DNA of 64,000 bases, taken from contig OY740772.1 of NCBI GenBank assembly GCA_963513935.1, positions 101,389,340 through 101,453,339 of the forward strand. The letters are read 5' to 3'. Shown here piece by piece: positions 36,053 to 46,660 of this stretch. The notes beneath the pieces are model-generated. The model did no database searches. It was not told where the DNA came from and saw nothing but the letters and a program-made list of their open reading frames with translations. The position numbers and the translations under genes were made by a program. The stretch comes from Aphrophora alni. Taxonomy: Eukaryota; Arthropoda; Insecta; Hemiptera; Aphrophoridae. Within the stretch, counting starts at the first letter, position 1, and each line of letters begins with the position of its first letter.

Positions 36053-37849
36053 ATAATAGTATAGAAGTTGATGAGAAATGAAAGATATTTATTTAAAACA
36101 TTTAATAAAACAACATTCTTATAACAAACCTTTATATATTTACTTGTTTGATGGTGTAGAAAATTGCAATTAACTTTGTAGATATTTTGTTTGTATAATA
36201 AACTACGATTATTTAAAATTGTACATGAAATTTTATTAATTTGGTATTGCTTTATTGTAATGTTATATATTATTATTTTGTTTGTGAAATACAAATTTAA
36301 AAAAAAATTGTTATTCATTCAGGCTAATTTTTGTTACAGCCTGTTGTAATTAGTTTACCGTATCCTAGAACCTCAATAATCTACCAATTCATACCACAAC
36401 CCCCATTTCAGATATTAGTTGATTTTATTTTATAATTTATGGATACAATTTGAAACCAATAATAATAATATCTTATTTTTGTATTATAACAATGTTAGGT
36501 TTTTTTTCTTCTCTTATTTAAATGTTTGACTTACACGTATTTAAGAACCAATCAATAATAAAAAAAATTATTTAAAAAAATAAGACAGACTAATTTCAAA
36601 CTCTTTTGCGGCTTATAGTCTTTTGCATGTTTGTTTGTTTATTTTTCATTTAGATGAGTGTATTATATTTACTAACTATATTTATTAACACTAAAATTAT
36701 CTTTTAAATTATGCGATATTTTTTTTGAAAATAATATAGGTATTCAATTTTGTTTATATGCATTTTTTACGACATTTTAAGAATTCAATTAAATTTGTTA
36801 ATAATGTTATAAATTATGACAGGTACAATGGAAAAGAAAGTAGAGCCTGTTTATAAAACAAGTAATATTGTTCTAAAGTTTTTACAATATGTATACCTTC
36901 ATGATTTCTTCTTCAGTAGAGGCGGTAATTATGAAGAAGCAATATATTTTATCTTATTTTTTCAAATTTAAAATCAGGAAATCTCCAAGCACAGCTTGCA
37001 TTAGTAGGAAATGGTTTGGAATATATAATATCAGAATCCTTTTATCGATAAAGAGATATTACATTTTTAGAATAAAATTGTTAAATTATGGTAATTTATA
37101 AAGTAAAATATTTTAGGTTTTTATTTTACAAAGTATAATTTGAAACTAACTAATCAAAACAGTAAAGTAAAGTAAATTTATTTAGTATTTTTATATAAAC
37201 AAAATATGCTTCGGAAAACTACTAGGAACCATTTGTCGAGATTTTTTAAAAATTAAGTTTTTATTGTAGTTTTATTAAAAATAAATTGTAAACATTTTAA
37301 GAATAAAATTAGAGAAATAGCTTCAAATTTATCCTAAAAGTGTTTATTTGTAACGTAAGGAAAAGAGGAGTTTTGAATAAAACACAGTAAAGTTAGCTAA
37401 ACACAAAAACACTTTAATTCACATATTTAAGTTATTTTGAATAAACTAATCAGTTCCTTAAAAAACACTAGAGTTCAGGAGCGGCCAATTTCTGAAGATA
37501 CTTTTTTCATTAGGAAAAGACAACGAATGTGGCTTCCAAGTTATAACTCCATTTGGTCCTTTTCTCTAATAATGAAGGAGCTTCACAAAAACTAAGTTTT
37601 ATGTCTTTTATATATTTATTTTAGGTCTTTTTAACATAAATTTATGGCGAAGGAGAAATCAAGAACTAAAAATGGATGAAACAGATCCTGATCACGGTTT
37701 TTGCCTCTCCTGAAAAAATTGTTTTCCGACAAATGGTCTCCCTTTTAGTTTTTCACATTAACAATGTATAAAACAATCAATTATAAACATTAATCTGAAA
37801 AGAGCAACAATTGTTGAAGTTGTAAATACTAAATAAAATAAAATCAATT
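36053..37849. other. AT-rich DNA without a supported gene
   Basis: The open frames at 36,037-36,318 (minus) and 36,889-37,101 (plus) are Asn/Ile/Lys-rich products of A/T runs without domains. No repeat noted. Confidence 0.55.
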
Positions 37850-38255
37850 GTTTACCAAATAATTTATAACAAACAAAATGACGTTTCAACCACTAAGTAA
37901 TCATCCCTAATACAAAAAAAGTATTTTCGACTGAGTTTCCCTAGGGGGTATATCTAGCTTTCTAAATATTAATATTGCGTCCATATCCTAAGTTGTTACA
38001 ACTACATAAACCCTCATAGCACCAATTTACTTTTTGTTCCTTCTTTTATGAGTATAGCGTGTGACCTTGTGATAATTCCATGTGGAGATTTAACCGGATA
38101 TATTCCACCTTTAATTAAAGAAGAGTAATTTTATGTTAATATTTAATTTAAGTTTTTCATTTATACAAACAAATTCAGTGTAACAACTGAGGATGATTAT
38201 GTAGTCATTGAAACGTCCTCATGTTGCTAATAAAGTAGTTTTTGTTGACTAAAAT
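37850..38255. mobile_element. Foldback pair with hammerhead-like motifs in both arms
   Basis: Arms at about 37,850-37,915 and 38,187-38,255 face each other across ~270 bp. The right arm (plus) has a complete core: CUGAGGA at 38,187-38,193, stem II AUGAUUA/UAGUCAU, GAAA at 38,210-38,213, then CGUC. The left arm (minus) keeps GGUUGAAACGUC and stem II but its CUGANGA is damaged. No stem I is evident. Confidence 0.55.
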
Positions 38256-38651
38256 TGTGTTTTCTTAAGTTTAGTGATATTTTTAAATATTTAAATAGCC
38301 TGACAAACACTAACCTTATGTCCAAACGTAACTTAGGCTTAGTAACTAATTAATACAATTACATGCTTTATAAAGGTTAGCATGAAACTAGACGATAATT
38401 TACCTATTTTTAAATATAAATAATCACGTAAAATCACATTAAAATCTGATATCGCAAACATACATTCCAGAACCACAAAGTATTCAAAATTACTTCATCT
38501 ATACATACGAACTTGATGAAAAAATATATGTTAAATATTTGCATAAGAAATGAATATTTGCTATATTTTTATTTAGAATAGTTCAATGATTAATGTGTTG
38601 ATCTTGCAATAAAACAATCGCTATTGCATTATATATATTTTTTAACGTTTT

Positions 38652-38654
<3 letters not shown>

Positions 38655-38682
<28 letters not shown>
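38655..38682. repeat. (TA)n microsatellite
   Basis: About fourteen TA units. Confidence 0.9.
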
Positions 38683-38688
<6 letters not shown>

Positions 38689-39267
38689 TTTAAAAATGGG
38701 TGGATCTATAAAAATATATAATTTTTTAAAGCGTAAAATTAGCATATGTTCATTTACTCATATACATTATTTTAGTAAAAAAATAATAATAAAAAAAAAT
38801 GATGAGAATACAAATATTAACATGTAAGATAATCCAGTTCGTATTTTAACAATAGGTTCAAAGTGTAATAAGCATACACCCTACTATAAGTTTTAAACCT
38901 TTATTAACATTCTATATTAACTGTATTTAATTATACATTTCAACACATTGAAAGGCCATAAAGTAGACATAAAAAGAACATAATAAATTGTTTGACGAAG
39001 TTAATTTGCTTAAGGCAATGTACAACGAACTTCAATTGAATTAAAAAGAGTTGACTTCAACTGAAAACAATAGTAATTAATGTTAGTATTTTTCAACTTG
39101 TACATAAATAATCAAAGTACAGTAATGTGAAATTTATTCTAAATAATATTGATGCATTCTTTAATTGATTATATTCACAATGTTGTTTGATTCCCTAATG
39201 AATATTGCACGAATTATAATCAAAAACACAATAATATTTATTTTGATTATTCCAGTAAATACTCTGA
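38683..39267. other. AT-rich DNA without a supported gene
   Basis: No feature seen. Confidence 0.5.
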
Positions 39268-39306
39268 GGTACATATCGATAACATGATTGTCATCATCAG
39301 ATAGTT
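39268..39306 (-). repeat. Hammerhead-like motif (degenerate)
   Basis: Minus strand: intact CUGAUGA, then GACAAUCAUGUUAUC, then GAUAUGUAC instead of GAAACGUC. The GAAA and stem III are mutated. Confidence 0.35.
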
Positions 39307-39564
39307 TTACTTCTAAACTAACATAAATTGTAAGCTACTACATCTCTCTCTCCACAGCTTAATCAATAATCATTGATAGTTTGAAAAAATCATGTTCATC
39401 TCATTGACCTTCAGACAAATATGAACAATAATGTTTCAAAACAAGTTACAGCATATTTTCCGCTACTTACAACTAATTTGTGTAAATAAATATTTGTTTG
39501 GAAATTGTTTAAAATTTAAACTGAAAACAGAAATAAACAAAGGGAATATTGATAAATAAATATT

Positions 39565-39830
39565 GAGCTTGACTTTTGAGATATGAGATTAGATCAGTAA
39601 TATAGAAGGCTATTTAGAATGACACAAGGCACTTGTTAACGCCTTACTGCTGTAGGTTTATACCACGCCCATTCATATATGTATAAATAGGGGTTGGACA
39701 CCATTCTAGGGTAGTTATAGTTTATTATTGTATCTCTAAAGATGTCCAGTTTGACGTTGAAACCCGTTTGAATAAATAAACCGTACTATTTATGTTCATG
39801 TTTTATTCTATTAAAATTTATATTGATTTA
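39565..39830 (+). mobile_element. Remnant of the 7.1/41.8-kb foldback family
   Basis: Begins with GAGCTTGACTTTTGAGATAT, the reverse of the terminal block at 24.33 kb, and contains plus-strand CUAAAGAUGUCCAGUUUGAC then GUUGAAACCCGUUUGAAUAA. The hammerhead core is decayed (CUAAAGA; ACCCGU). Confidence 0.5.
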
Positions 39831-41819
39831 AAGATACACAAATAAATCATTTACTAAACTGATAAAAAAGGTGGTTTTATATTAAGTCTTCAATTGAGTG
39901 AAACTTAACTAAAAAATTTAAAAAAATAACTATACAAATATTTTAGATGACAAAGCTCGCAATCTCCCAATTTTTGGGGTACCGAGAAAATTCTATGGTG
40001 GATTAAAAAAAAAAATGTGTCGAATTTTTTACAGAGATATCTAATTTGAACTTTTACGAGTCAAGAAAGAGTGGTTTATACACAATTATGAGGTTCAAAA
40101 TACTGTGGGATAATTGTGTTTTAAACCAATATACCTTACTGGATAAGAAACCATGATCTAAAAATAAAATTTAACGTTTTCTACAAGGTTCAAAAACAAA
40201 TTTTAGGCATTAATAGTATAATTATTACTTTATTTTTTCTTATAAAATCTTGTCTAACATTCACATCAAGACAATGGTCACATAGACCGTCTGTCGGTTT
40301 GTAAATCTATTTTATATTTAACTTTCAAAGAAGCATATCCAATAAATTTTCAATTCTGACTTTAATGGTTCGTCCAATTTTAATATTTTATTTTTATAGA
40401 AAATAAGGTATTATTATGAAAAATAAATATCAATTAAGCAGCGTATCCTTAAGTTTTAATTTTTACTTCAAAATTTTCATAATATTTAAATTTTTTAGAA
40501 AGAAAAACCTTACAATTTATAGGACACATTTACAACACATTCATACAGATAGTAAAAACAAGACAGAAACAAAATTATGATTATTTATAATAACTAAATT
40601 TCTTTGTTAACACTCATCTAGACCGCTTGCCTATTGAACATACCGGGTAAGACACCCTGAATCAATTCCATTCCAATATTCATTAAAGGATTTCTTTAAA
40701 AGTTCCATTATTTGGAAATATAGTTTCCGAAAAAATTGTAACATTGGACATCTTGCCACAAAATGAAAATCTTCTTTCTCATAAAGAACAATTAAAATTA
40801 AAAATTCCTCTGTTAACCCAAGACCTGTAGATCAGGTTCAATATTTGTGCCAAAAATTTCAAAACTCTTTTTATTGTTTGTACATTACAAAGTAGATATA
40901 ATCAGTTACCTAATCTAAACTCCTGTAAATATCATAAGAGCAATTACTAGAAACCCGAAGATTATCTTGGTAATGTCACGCATGGCTTCTTAGGAATTAC
41001 TCATCTAACATTGCCAGTTTACAGTGCCATATAGAGATACTTTGTAAAAGACAATGTATATTTATTTGAAATTCTTTATACCAAAAAACGTTTGGATATA
41101 TTATTTCCTTTGAGCAAAAAAAAATAGCTAACCTATCGTTTGACATTTTAAAACCTTTCAGTAGGTCAGTACATCATATGTAATTTGAAAGTATAACAAA
41201 TCAATTGATCCGACTTTAAATTCTATTTACAAAACATATTTGGTGTATTATCCGGTAAATTAAAGAGACGTAAAAAAATTCTGTACAAAATCATTCTCCT
41301 AATTTACACATACAAAATTTACAGATTTTTATTATCAAACACCTTAACATCTATTACTCTTGTTTAATAATAACAAATATTAAAACATTTTGATTTTTTA
41401 AATTGAATTTTATATATCATTTTTATTTCAGCTAGGAATGTTATAATTAAAATGAGTACATTGTTCCGCCTTTCTCAACTTCGTTAATATCACGTTTGTT
41501 GACGCGTTTCGGATATACTCCATTCTCAAAACATTTAATTATCAAAACATCGGTTGAGAGAGAGGGAGTGACTAATCAGAAACTAATTAAACGAGTTTTA
41601 GATAGGTCAATAGGAAGAATGGAGGGGGAAGAGTAGTACGAGCGAGTTGCTTAAAATAACGAATCCAAGCTTAAGAAGATGAGTACTATTAAGGTTTTTG
41701 AGAAAGTGTTATCAGATACGCGTCAAAAAACGTGATTATCTGGAAGCTGGGAAAGGTGGAATAACGTATTCATTTTTATTTTTTATTAAATGTTGAACTT
41801 GACTTATGAGAAAAATTAT
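39831..41819. other. AT-rich DNA without a supported gene
   Basis: About 2 kb without a supported feature, apart from a GTTGACGCGTTTCGGATATACTCCATTC stretch (41,498-41,525) that looks like a truncated member of the GAAACGCGTC family on the minus strand. Confidence 0.5.
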
Positions 41820-42003
41820 ACAGTATAACAAACACACAGAACACAATTCTCACAAAAAATACGCCTAAGTATCAGACGCGTTTCAACTACAAGGTCGTCC
41901 TCTTCAGTGATACACGAGCTACACCAATCAAACTATAACTACTTCAACGACGACCTTGTATTTTAGGTAAGAATTGTGTTCTGTGTGTTTGTTATACTGT
42001 ATT
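41820..42003 (-). mobile_element. Foldback element carrying the best hammerhead
   Basis: Left arm 41,820-41,900 and right arm 41,949-42,002 are inverted copies (ACAGTATAACAAACACACAG and its complement). The left arm holds a full hammerhead on the minus strand; the right arm has lost the catalytic half by a ~25-nt deletion. A direct relative lies at 7.13-7.35 kb. Confidence 0.7.
41869..41913 (-). ncRNA. Hammerhead ribozyme, type I, minimal stem III (candidate)
   Basis: Minus-strand RNA in order: GUAUCA (stem I 5' side, 41,908-41,913), CUGAAGA (conserved core), stem II GACGAC/GUAGUU with a CUU loop and one G-A mismatch, GAA, ACGCGU (41,876-41,881, self-complementary stem III), C (cleavage-site base), UGAUAC (stem I 3' side, 41,869-41,874). 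Stem I is six perfect pairs directly abutting the core on both sides, which is unlikely by chance. Type I hammerheads with tiny stem III are known in Penelope-like elements and animal retrozymes, where two copies may pair through the palindromic stem III. One extra base lies between CUGAAGA and stem II, as in other copies here, which may reduce activity. Confidence 0.65.
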
Positions 42004-42142
42004 TTTATTTTTATTTAATCCTACAATAGACCCACCCATTGCTCTCCCACAAGCAGATTGTTTATAAACCTCCAGATACTTTACATTTCTTTTGTTCCTA
42101 CTACTTTTTCTGTCCATAGTGTTCCAGTACATTACAGTTAGT

Positions 42143-42144
<2 letters not shown>

Positions 42145-42177
<33 letters not shown>
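42145..42177. repeat. (AT)n microsatellite
   Basis: About sixteen AT units. Confidence 0.9.
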
Positions 42178-42181
<4 letters not shown>

Positions 42182-42240
42182 TTTTTTTTTAAATTTGTAT
42201 TTTGTAAAAAAGAAGAGCAAATTATAAAATTATCATTAAT

Positions 42241-42480
42241 TTAAATCATATACTTTATTATTAAATCTATTTTATATTGGGCAGTAATTGTTTCTAATAT
42301 TAATAAAATATCATAACTGTGTAAACGATCTCTGAAACTTTCTTTTCTTACTTTAGAGTTAAACCCACTCACGTTATAAGATACTATTTTTACATTATTA
42401 CAATTAACATTATTACACAGAATGACCATCCGGTTGTTTATAATAAACAGTGGCACCTCCCGGTTCTTCATCTCGTACGA
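42241..42480 (-). pseudogene. Non-LTR retrotransposon ORF2, endonuclease N-terminus (truncated)
   Basis: The minus frame reads VKIVSYNVSGFNSKVRKESF and then a YDILLILET-type block. This is the first strand and following helix of the apurinic-like (EEP) endonuclease that opens ORF2 of LINEs, where the family usually has IVSYNVRGL...KR and DIL.LQET with the catalytic Asn and Glu. Both residues (N of SYN, E of LET) are present. Homology stops right after LET near 42,285, and a stop follows, so the catalytic domain, reverse transcriptase and 3' end are missing. Truncation at the 3' side is unusual for LINEs, which normally lose the 5' end. Confidence 0.75.
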
Positions 42481-42780
42481 TATTCCTGGTCTAAAATTCT
42501 CAGTTTTTGCGTGTGTCCTCTGGCTCCAATTCTTTCAGAATAACTTCCAGGTAGTTTAAACATTGTTTTAACTTCAATGTTCAAATTTCCTGCCTCGTTG
42601 TTACCTCCCCTTCTCGCTAAATCCTCCTAGCAGTAAACGATCAATTATTAAGGCCAATCGCCTCCTACCGGCGACCCTCTCAAACTCCTGCGTCAGTGAG
42701 AGAAGTTTATTCCCCTTACCTATAACATATTGTGAGTAATGTCGATGCACAATAAAACGATTCCCTTACAATATTTTGTT
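42481..42780 (-). mobile_element. Probable 5' region of the same LINE
   Basis: GC-richer sequence directly upstream (minus) of the ORF2 start, containing GAGGGTCGCCGGTAGGAGGC and a purine-rich GAGAAGGGGAGG block. Composition changes back to background near 42,780. It could be 5' UTR or a decayed ORF1; no zinc knuckle or other ORF1 motif was seen. Confidence 0.4.
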
Positions 42781-42959
42781 ATTTCTCCATTATACAGTTT
42801 ATGTCCTTGTTATCCCATAGATGCGGAACAATCGTGCTAGAAACTTTTAGGCTTTACATTTATAGAAACCTCTTATATTACTTTGTATGATAAGACTGGA
42901 TAAATACGACAATGTTGCTATTTTAGTTGGTATTTGATTTGTAAAAAAAAATCAGTGCA

Positions 42960-43450
42960 ATGTTTATAAACTATTTATTTAACAATATTCAGGATTACTT
43001 TTGAAAATTTAAAATCCACTTTCTGTATTGCAATTATTAAACTTTACAATAGAACCCATAATGGTTATGTGGCACAGTATGTTTGTCTAGATATGCATTT
43101 GTCGTTACCTAATCAGTCTTTCATTGTTTGGTTTTCTTTCCCATTAGTCACAGGAGCTTCCGTTGTTCATATATACAATGTACCTCTATTACAAACCACT
43201 TCTGTTATTAATTAAATGACATAATAAGACATTCTGACTGTCATTTATTGCTTGATTCTCTTCAATTGTAACATGATTCATGAAACTAAATTATTTATGT
43301 AAGCGATAATATATTGTATGGTAACATGAAAATCGTTTGTATACATCGTAAATGAAGTACCGGAATTATTACAAAATTAGTATTTTTCTTAAACCATTTA
43401 ATCTAGAGTTTTCACAATTAGGTAATGATTTACATATTGGACCACCAGTA
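42960..43450 (+). repeat. Exon-like dispersed duplicate, copy 1 (partner at 58.3 kb)
   Basis: Aligns with 58,270-58,790 over ~490 bp, with the best stretch (43,050-43,230) near 93% identical. Within it, frame 43,043-43,216 reads YNRTHNGYVAQYVCLDMHLS then LPNQSFIVWFSFPLVTGASV and VHIYNVPLLQTTSVIN, stop. Upstream similarity begins near a TTACTTTT tract that in copy 2 ends in AG. The protein is unrecognised. Confidence 0.75.
43010..43216 (+). pseudogene. Possible C-terminal exon, unknown protein, copy 1
   Basis: Open from about FCIAIIKLYN to the TAA at 43,214-43,216, ending TTSVIN. Compared with copy 2, most of the dozen or so base differences in the frame are silent or conservative (Val/Ile, Phe/Leu), which hints at past protein-level constraint. 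The hydrophobic middle (IVWFSFPLVTGASVV) could be membrane or core strand. No ATG start and no confirmed splice acceptor, so this may be an exon of a diverged host gene or part of an unfamiliar element. I do not assign a function. Confidence 0.35.
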
Positions 43451-43540
43451 ACGATTTTTTCTGTAACGAATTTTGCTATTTTTTGGTATAGTGCATGGCA
43501 TTGTTACATATTAACAGCCTTTGTCACTAGAAATTAAATT
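43451..43540 (+). other. Open frame downstream of copy 1, unrecognised
   Basis: The frame ending at 43,537 contains LGNDLHIGPPVTIFSVTNF and AIFWYSAWHCYILTAFVTRN. It has more varied residues than typical AT-rich chance frames, but it is absent from copy 2 at 58.8 kb and shows no domain I know. Confidence 0.2.
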
Positions 43541-43879
43541 ATTCCTCTAATTTTTCCAAAGGATTTAGATTTGTCAGTTTAATGTTAAATAAATAATCTC
43601 TACATTTTAATTAAATTGAAAAAGATAACACGTCAATCACCCATAAAAATTGAATCTAGGTCTGAAGGTTGATTGATTATAAAAGCTGAAAGTTTTTAAT
43701 ACAGCTTTTAATTTTTCAATGGTAATATAGCAGAAATAAAATATAGTAGTTCTTTTTGATGTTGGGAAAATATTTTAAATGTTCAAATGTTAAACAATTT
43801 AAATGAACCGAGAAAAAATGGGAAACAAAACTAACATTGTGAAGACTAATTTAACCAAATAAATGAAAACGCAAATTTT
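43541..43879. other. AT-rich DNA without a supported gene
   Basis: No feature seen. Confidence 0.5.
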
Positions 43880-43970
43880 CACACAAAAATCACTTTATTT
43901 TTACAACACAAATACAAGACGACTTTTCAATGACTAAGTCACCATCTTCAGATGCTATTCTACTGAAAGT
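43880..43970 (-). repeat. Hammerhead-like motif with intact CUGAAGA core
   Basis: Minus strand: CUGAAGA (43,945-43,951), one U, stem II GGUGAC/GUCAUU with a UUA loop, GAAA (43,925-43,928), then AGUC. Core and stem II are sound; stem III is AAGU rather than ACGU and stem I only two pairs. Confidence 0.55.
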
Positions 43971-44250
43971 GGACTGCAATATTATAAAAACGCCTCACCT
44001 TGAGGGATATTTAAAAACTCAAAATTAGTCATTGTAACTTCATCGTAACAACCAACATTTTTGTCGAAATAAGTAAGTTGAATTCATTCCCATTAAGTAC
44101 AAGGAACTTAAATTAGATACAATTTAACGAAAAAATTAAATATTTGTTTTCACAATGTTTTATTTAACTGTAATGAGCTACACTTCTGTCAACCAGGTTT
44201 AATATTTTGTCAACCATGTTTAGATATTATGAAAGAAAATTACCCAAAAC
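43971..44250. other. Unannotated AT-rich DNA
   Basis: No feature seen. Confidence 0.4.
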
Positions 44251-44402
44251 CACAATAAAACTGTAACAACACAAAGACTTTACAGTGACGTTTATTCTAT
44301 CTCATCTATTATGTACAGGGTGTTGTACATATGAAGATGATAGCAGTGCTATTGCACATACGGTCATAACTGTACAGTCTTTGTGTGGTGTTTTATTATC
44401 GT
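44251..44402. mobile_element. Small foldback (152 bp)
   Basis: AACAACACAAAGACTTTACAG (about 44,266-44,286) is mirrored by CTGTACAGTCTTTGTGTGG (44,368-44,386), with flanking CCACAATAAAAC / GTTTTATTATCG continuing the arms. The centre includes ACAGGGTGTTGTAC. Confidence 0.6.
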
Positions 44403-44952
44403 TTTGGGGAATTTTTTTAAATTGTGTATTCACCACAGTGTTCCAGCTGTTAGCTAGGTCACCTGATATTTTTTATAGTTTAGAATTTTGCTCTTCTCCC
44501 AAAAATGGGGACTTTTCTAGGGTACCCAAAATTTTCAAATGTGAATCCGCATCCTGTGACAAGTCAAATTAAAGGGTATAAAATATACAAATTAATGACA
44601 CTTACGAAATATTTTTTTGCTTGAAATTAACCAAAATGTATTTAAGATTTTTGTAAATTATATAATATCTAATTCCTTTCAAGAACACCTAAAATCTTAA
44701 ATAAAATTTCTGAAATGTTTTAAAACACTAATTTGTTTAAAAAAATATTCGTAGACCTGAAAGAAGCATTTCACTTATTTAGATTAAGTGTTTAAACTGA
44801 TGGCCTTATTCAGCTTTACAACAATTCAGTCTCTGGATGAATCCTTGCCTGACGTTCTCAAACATTGTGAGTGTGATATTTAGCCCTATAAACCGCCATC
44901 GCATAATATAAATAATCACACAAAAACCAACTATTATACTAACTGTAAAAAG
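44403..44952. other. Transposon debris sharing a GCATCC...CAAATTAAA word with 45.2 kb
   Basis: GTGACAAGTCAAATTAAAGG at 44,556-44,575 resembles the reverse complement of TTTAATTTGACCTACGGGAT at 45,266. These may be paired ends of one decayed element. The open frame at 44,285-44,572 crosses the foldback and is not called. Confidence 0.35.

Positions 44953-44989
<37 letters not shown>
44953..44989. repeat. (TA)n microsatellite
   Basis: About eighteen TA units. Confidence 0.92.
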
Positions 44990-44991
<2 letters not shown>

Positions 44992-46539
44992 AAAAAATGT
45001 GTTGGTACCATTACTTTGCTATAAAATGACCTTTGATATTATGTGTTTCTTTTTTTTATATTTTGAATGTGCTCAAAAATACCACACTTTTGTGGGGCAG
45101 ATAAAATAGATTTTTAAAACTGTTCAATTCTGATTTAAAATTTGATTGAGTTTTTTAAGTTTTTCGAATCAAAATTGATTTTTTTTAATTAAAAAAATAT
45201 CAAGTAGGATTACTGTTATAAAAAATATTTCATGAACGCTACTAATTTTGCCATTTTATGTCGTTTAATTTGACCTACGGGATGCAAATTCCCTTTAACA
45301 ATATTGTTTACCCCAATCACAAATGTCCTACTTTAAGGAGAGGGGAAATCTTTCCAACTATTGTCAAAGAAACTTCCGGTTAACAGGCTGAAAAAGTTTC
45401 GGTTCTATTGAAGTACATACAAAAGTTAAGATGGGGGAGGGAATCCCAATAAAACACTCTATAATTTGACTACAACTATTACACTATGTGACTTACAAGA
45501 GAACACAATACATTGTCTTTGTGGATGACGGACTCCATTTCTTCAAATACGACGAACATTGTGGAGTTCTACATGTCCTGAAGTAAGGAAAGATAACATT
45601 ACTAATTACTTAAACTTTTAATTACTAGACACAACACAATTCATTCAATTTTATCAATTATGTTTACAACAAAGTCATACTTTTGGTAAAATCCTGGCCA
45701 CAAACCATGTAACAGCAGACGTTCAATTGCTTGTAAACCTTGATCCATTTTAAAAAGATCATGAACTGTAATTTTTTAACATCCAAGTCTGGACTACATT
45801 TTGTAACAGGTTTTTTAGGACCACCATGTTTTCAACAGTTTAACTGTCCGATTATCTAAACGCTTTTTGTGTAGTAAGCTCCCGCTTCTAAAATTGCATT
45901 GTGGAAGTGCTTCAGAACTATAACTTATAAAAGCCAAAAAAAAAACCTACACCTTTTTACGAATGTCATGTTTATATTTTAGATGAAATTCACCATATTA
46001 TTAAATAACAATATTTACACAATTAAGAATAAAACAAAATGATAGCCGTTTCGTTCATCTACAGTGTTTCTTTGGGTAACCATAAAATTTACAAACCCCA
46101 AAAAATGACGTTATAAATACATTTTTCATATATAATAAATATTATTTGTATATGACTCAACATGGTACTTACCCAGTCACATAATACTTTACAGTATAGC
46201 AGATACTCTAAATGTAATGCTAACAAATTGATCTTTTAAGTCAGGATATTTAAAAAAGAATTTTTAGATCAAAGGGTTTATTCCAGGAGAGTAGTATGTT
46301 CATAACAGTTGTTATGATGACGGACATGCAGCATTTCGAAATAACATTTTCATATTCCTGAGGACTTGAAAAGTGAAAATCAGTCAAAAACATAGGTTAA
46401 GTTATGTTAGGTTAGAAAACCTTTTACGATTACAAAAATTACCCTATAATTTGTATACTGGGTATATTAAAGGTAGAAAAGAACATAAAATAATGACCAA
46501 TAGTCTTAGATACGTTTACGTCTGGTACGTAAGAGAACA
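44990..46539. other. Unannotated; one weak minus-strand frame
   Basis: On the minus strand near 45,645-45,755 a short frame reads MDQGLQAIERLLLHGLWPGF then YQKYDFVVNIIDKIE, stop. It looks protein-like, but I cannot match it to a family and no exon structure is visible. Confidence 0.3.
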
Positions 46540-46660
46540 TGAATTGGTCAAGAGAGGCATGATAGGAAAGATAAAATAATGAGATTTAACACAAGATTAC
46601 ATGTATTTCCATATACAGATAGGGTCCCTCAGCATTTTCAGGGACGTAGAATATGAAAAT
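46540..46660 (+). repeat. R1 dispersed repeat copy
   Basis: AATTGGTCAAGAGAGGCATG, GATAGGAAAGATAAAATAAT and AGATAGGGTCCCTCAGCATT appear in R1 order. Confidence 0.65.

Noticed and set aside
36037..36318. 93-residue minus-strand open frame
   Set aside because: Asn/Ile/Lys/Tyr-rich composition follows from A/T content; no domain, splice signal or paralogue.
44285..44572. 95-residue open frame
   Set aside because: It begins inside a foldback element and crosses repeat sequence shared with 45.2 kb; no domain seen.
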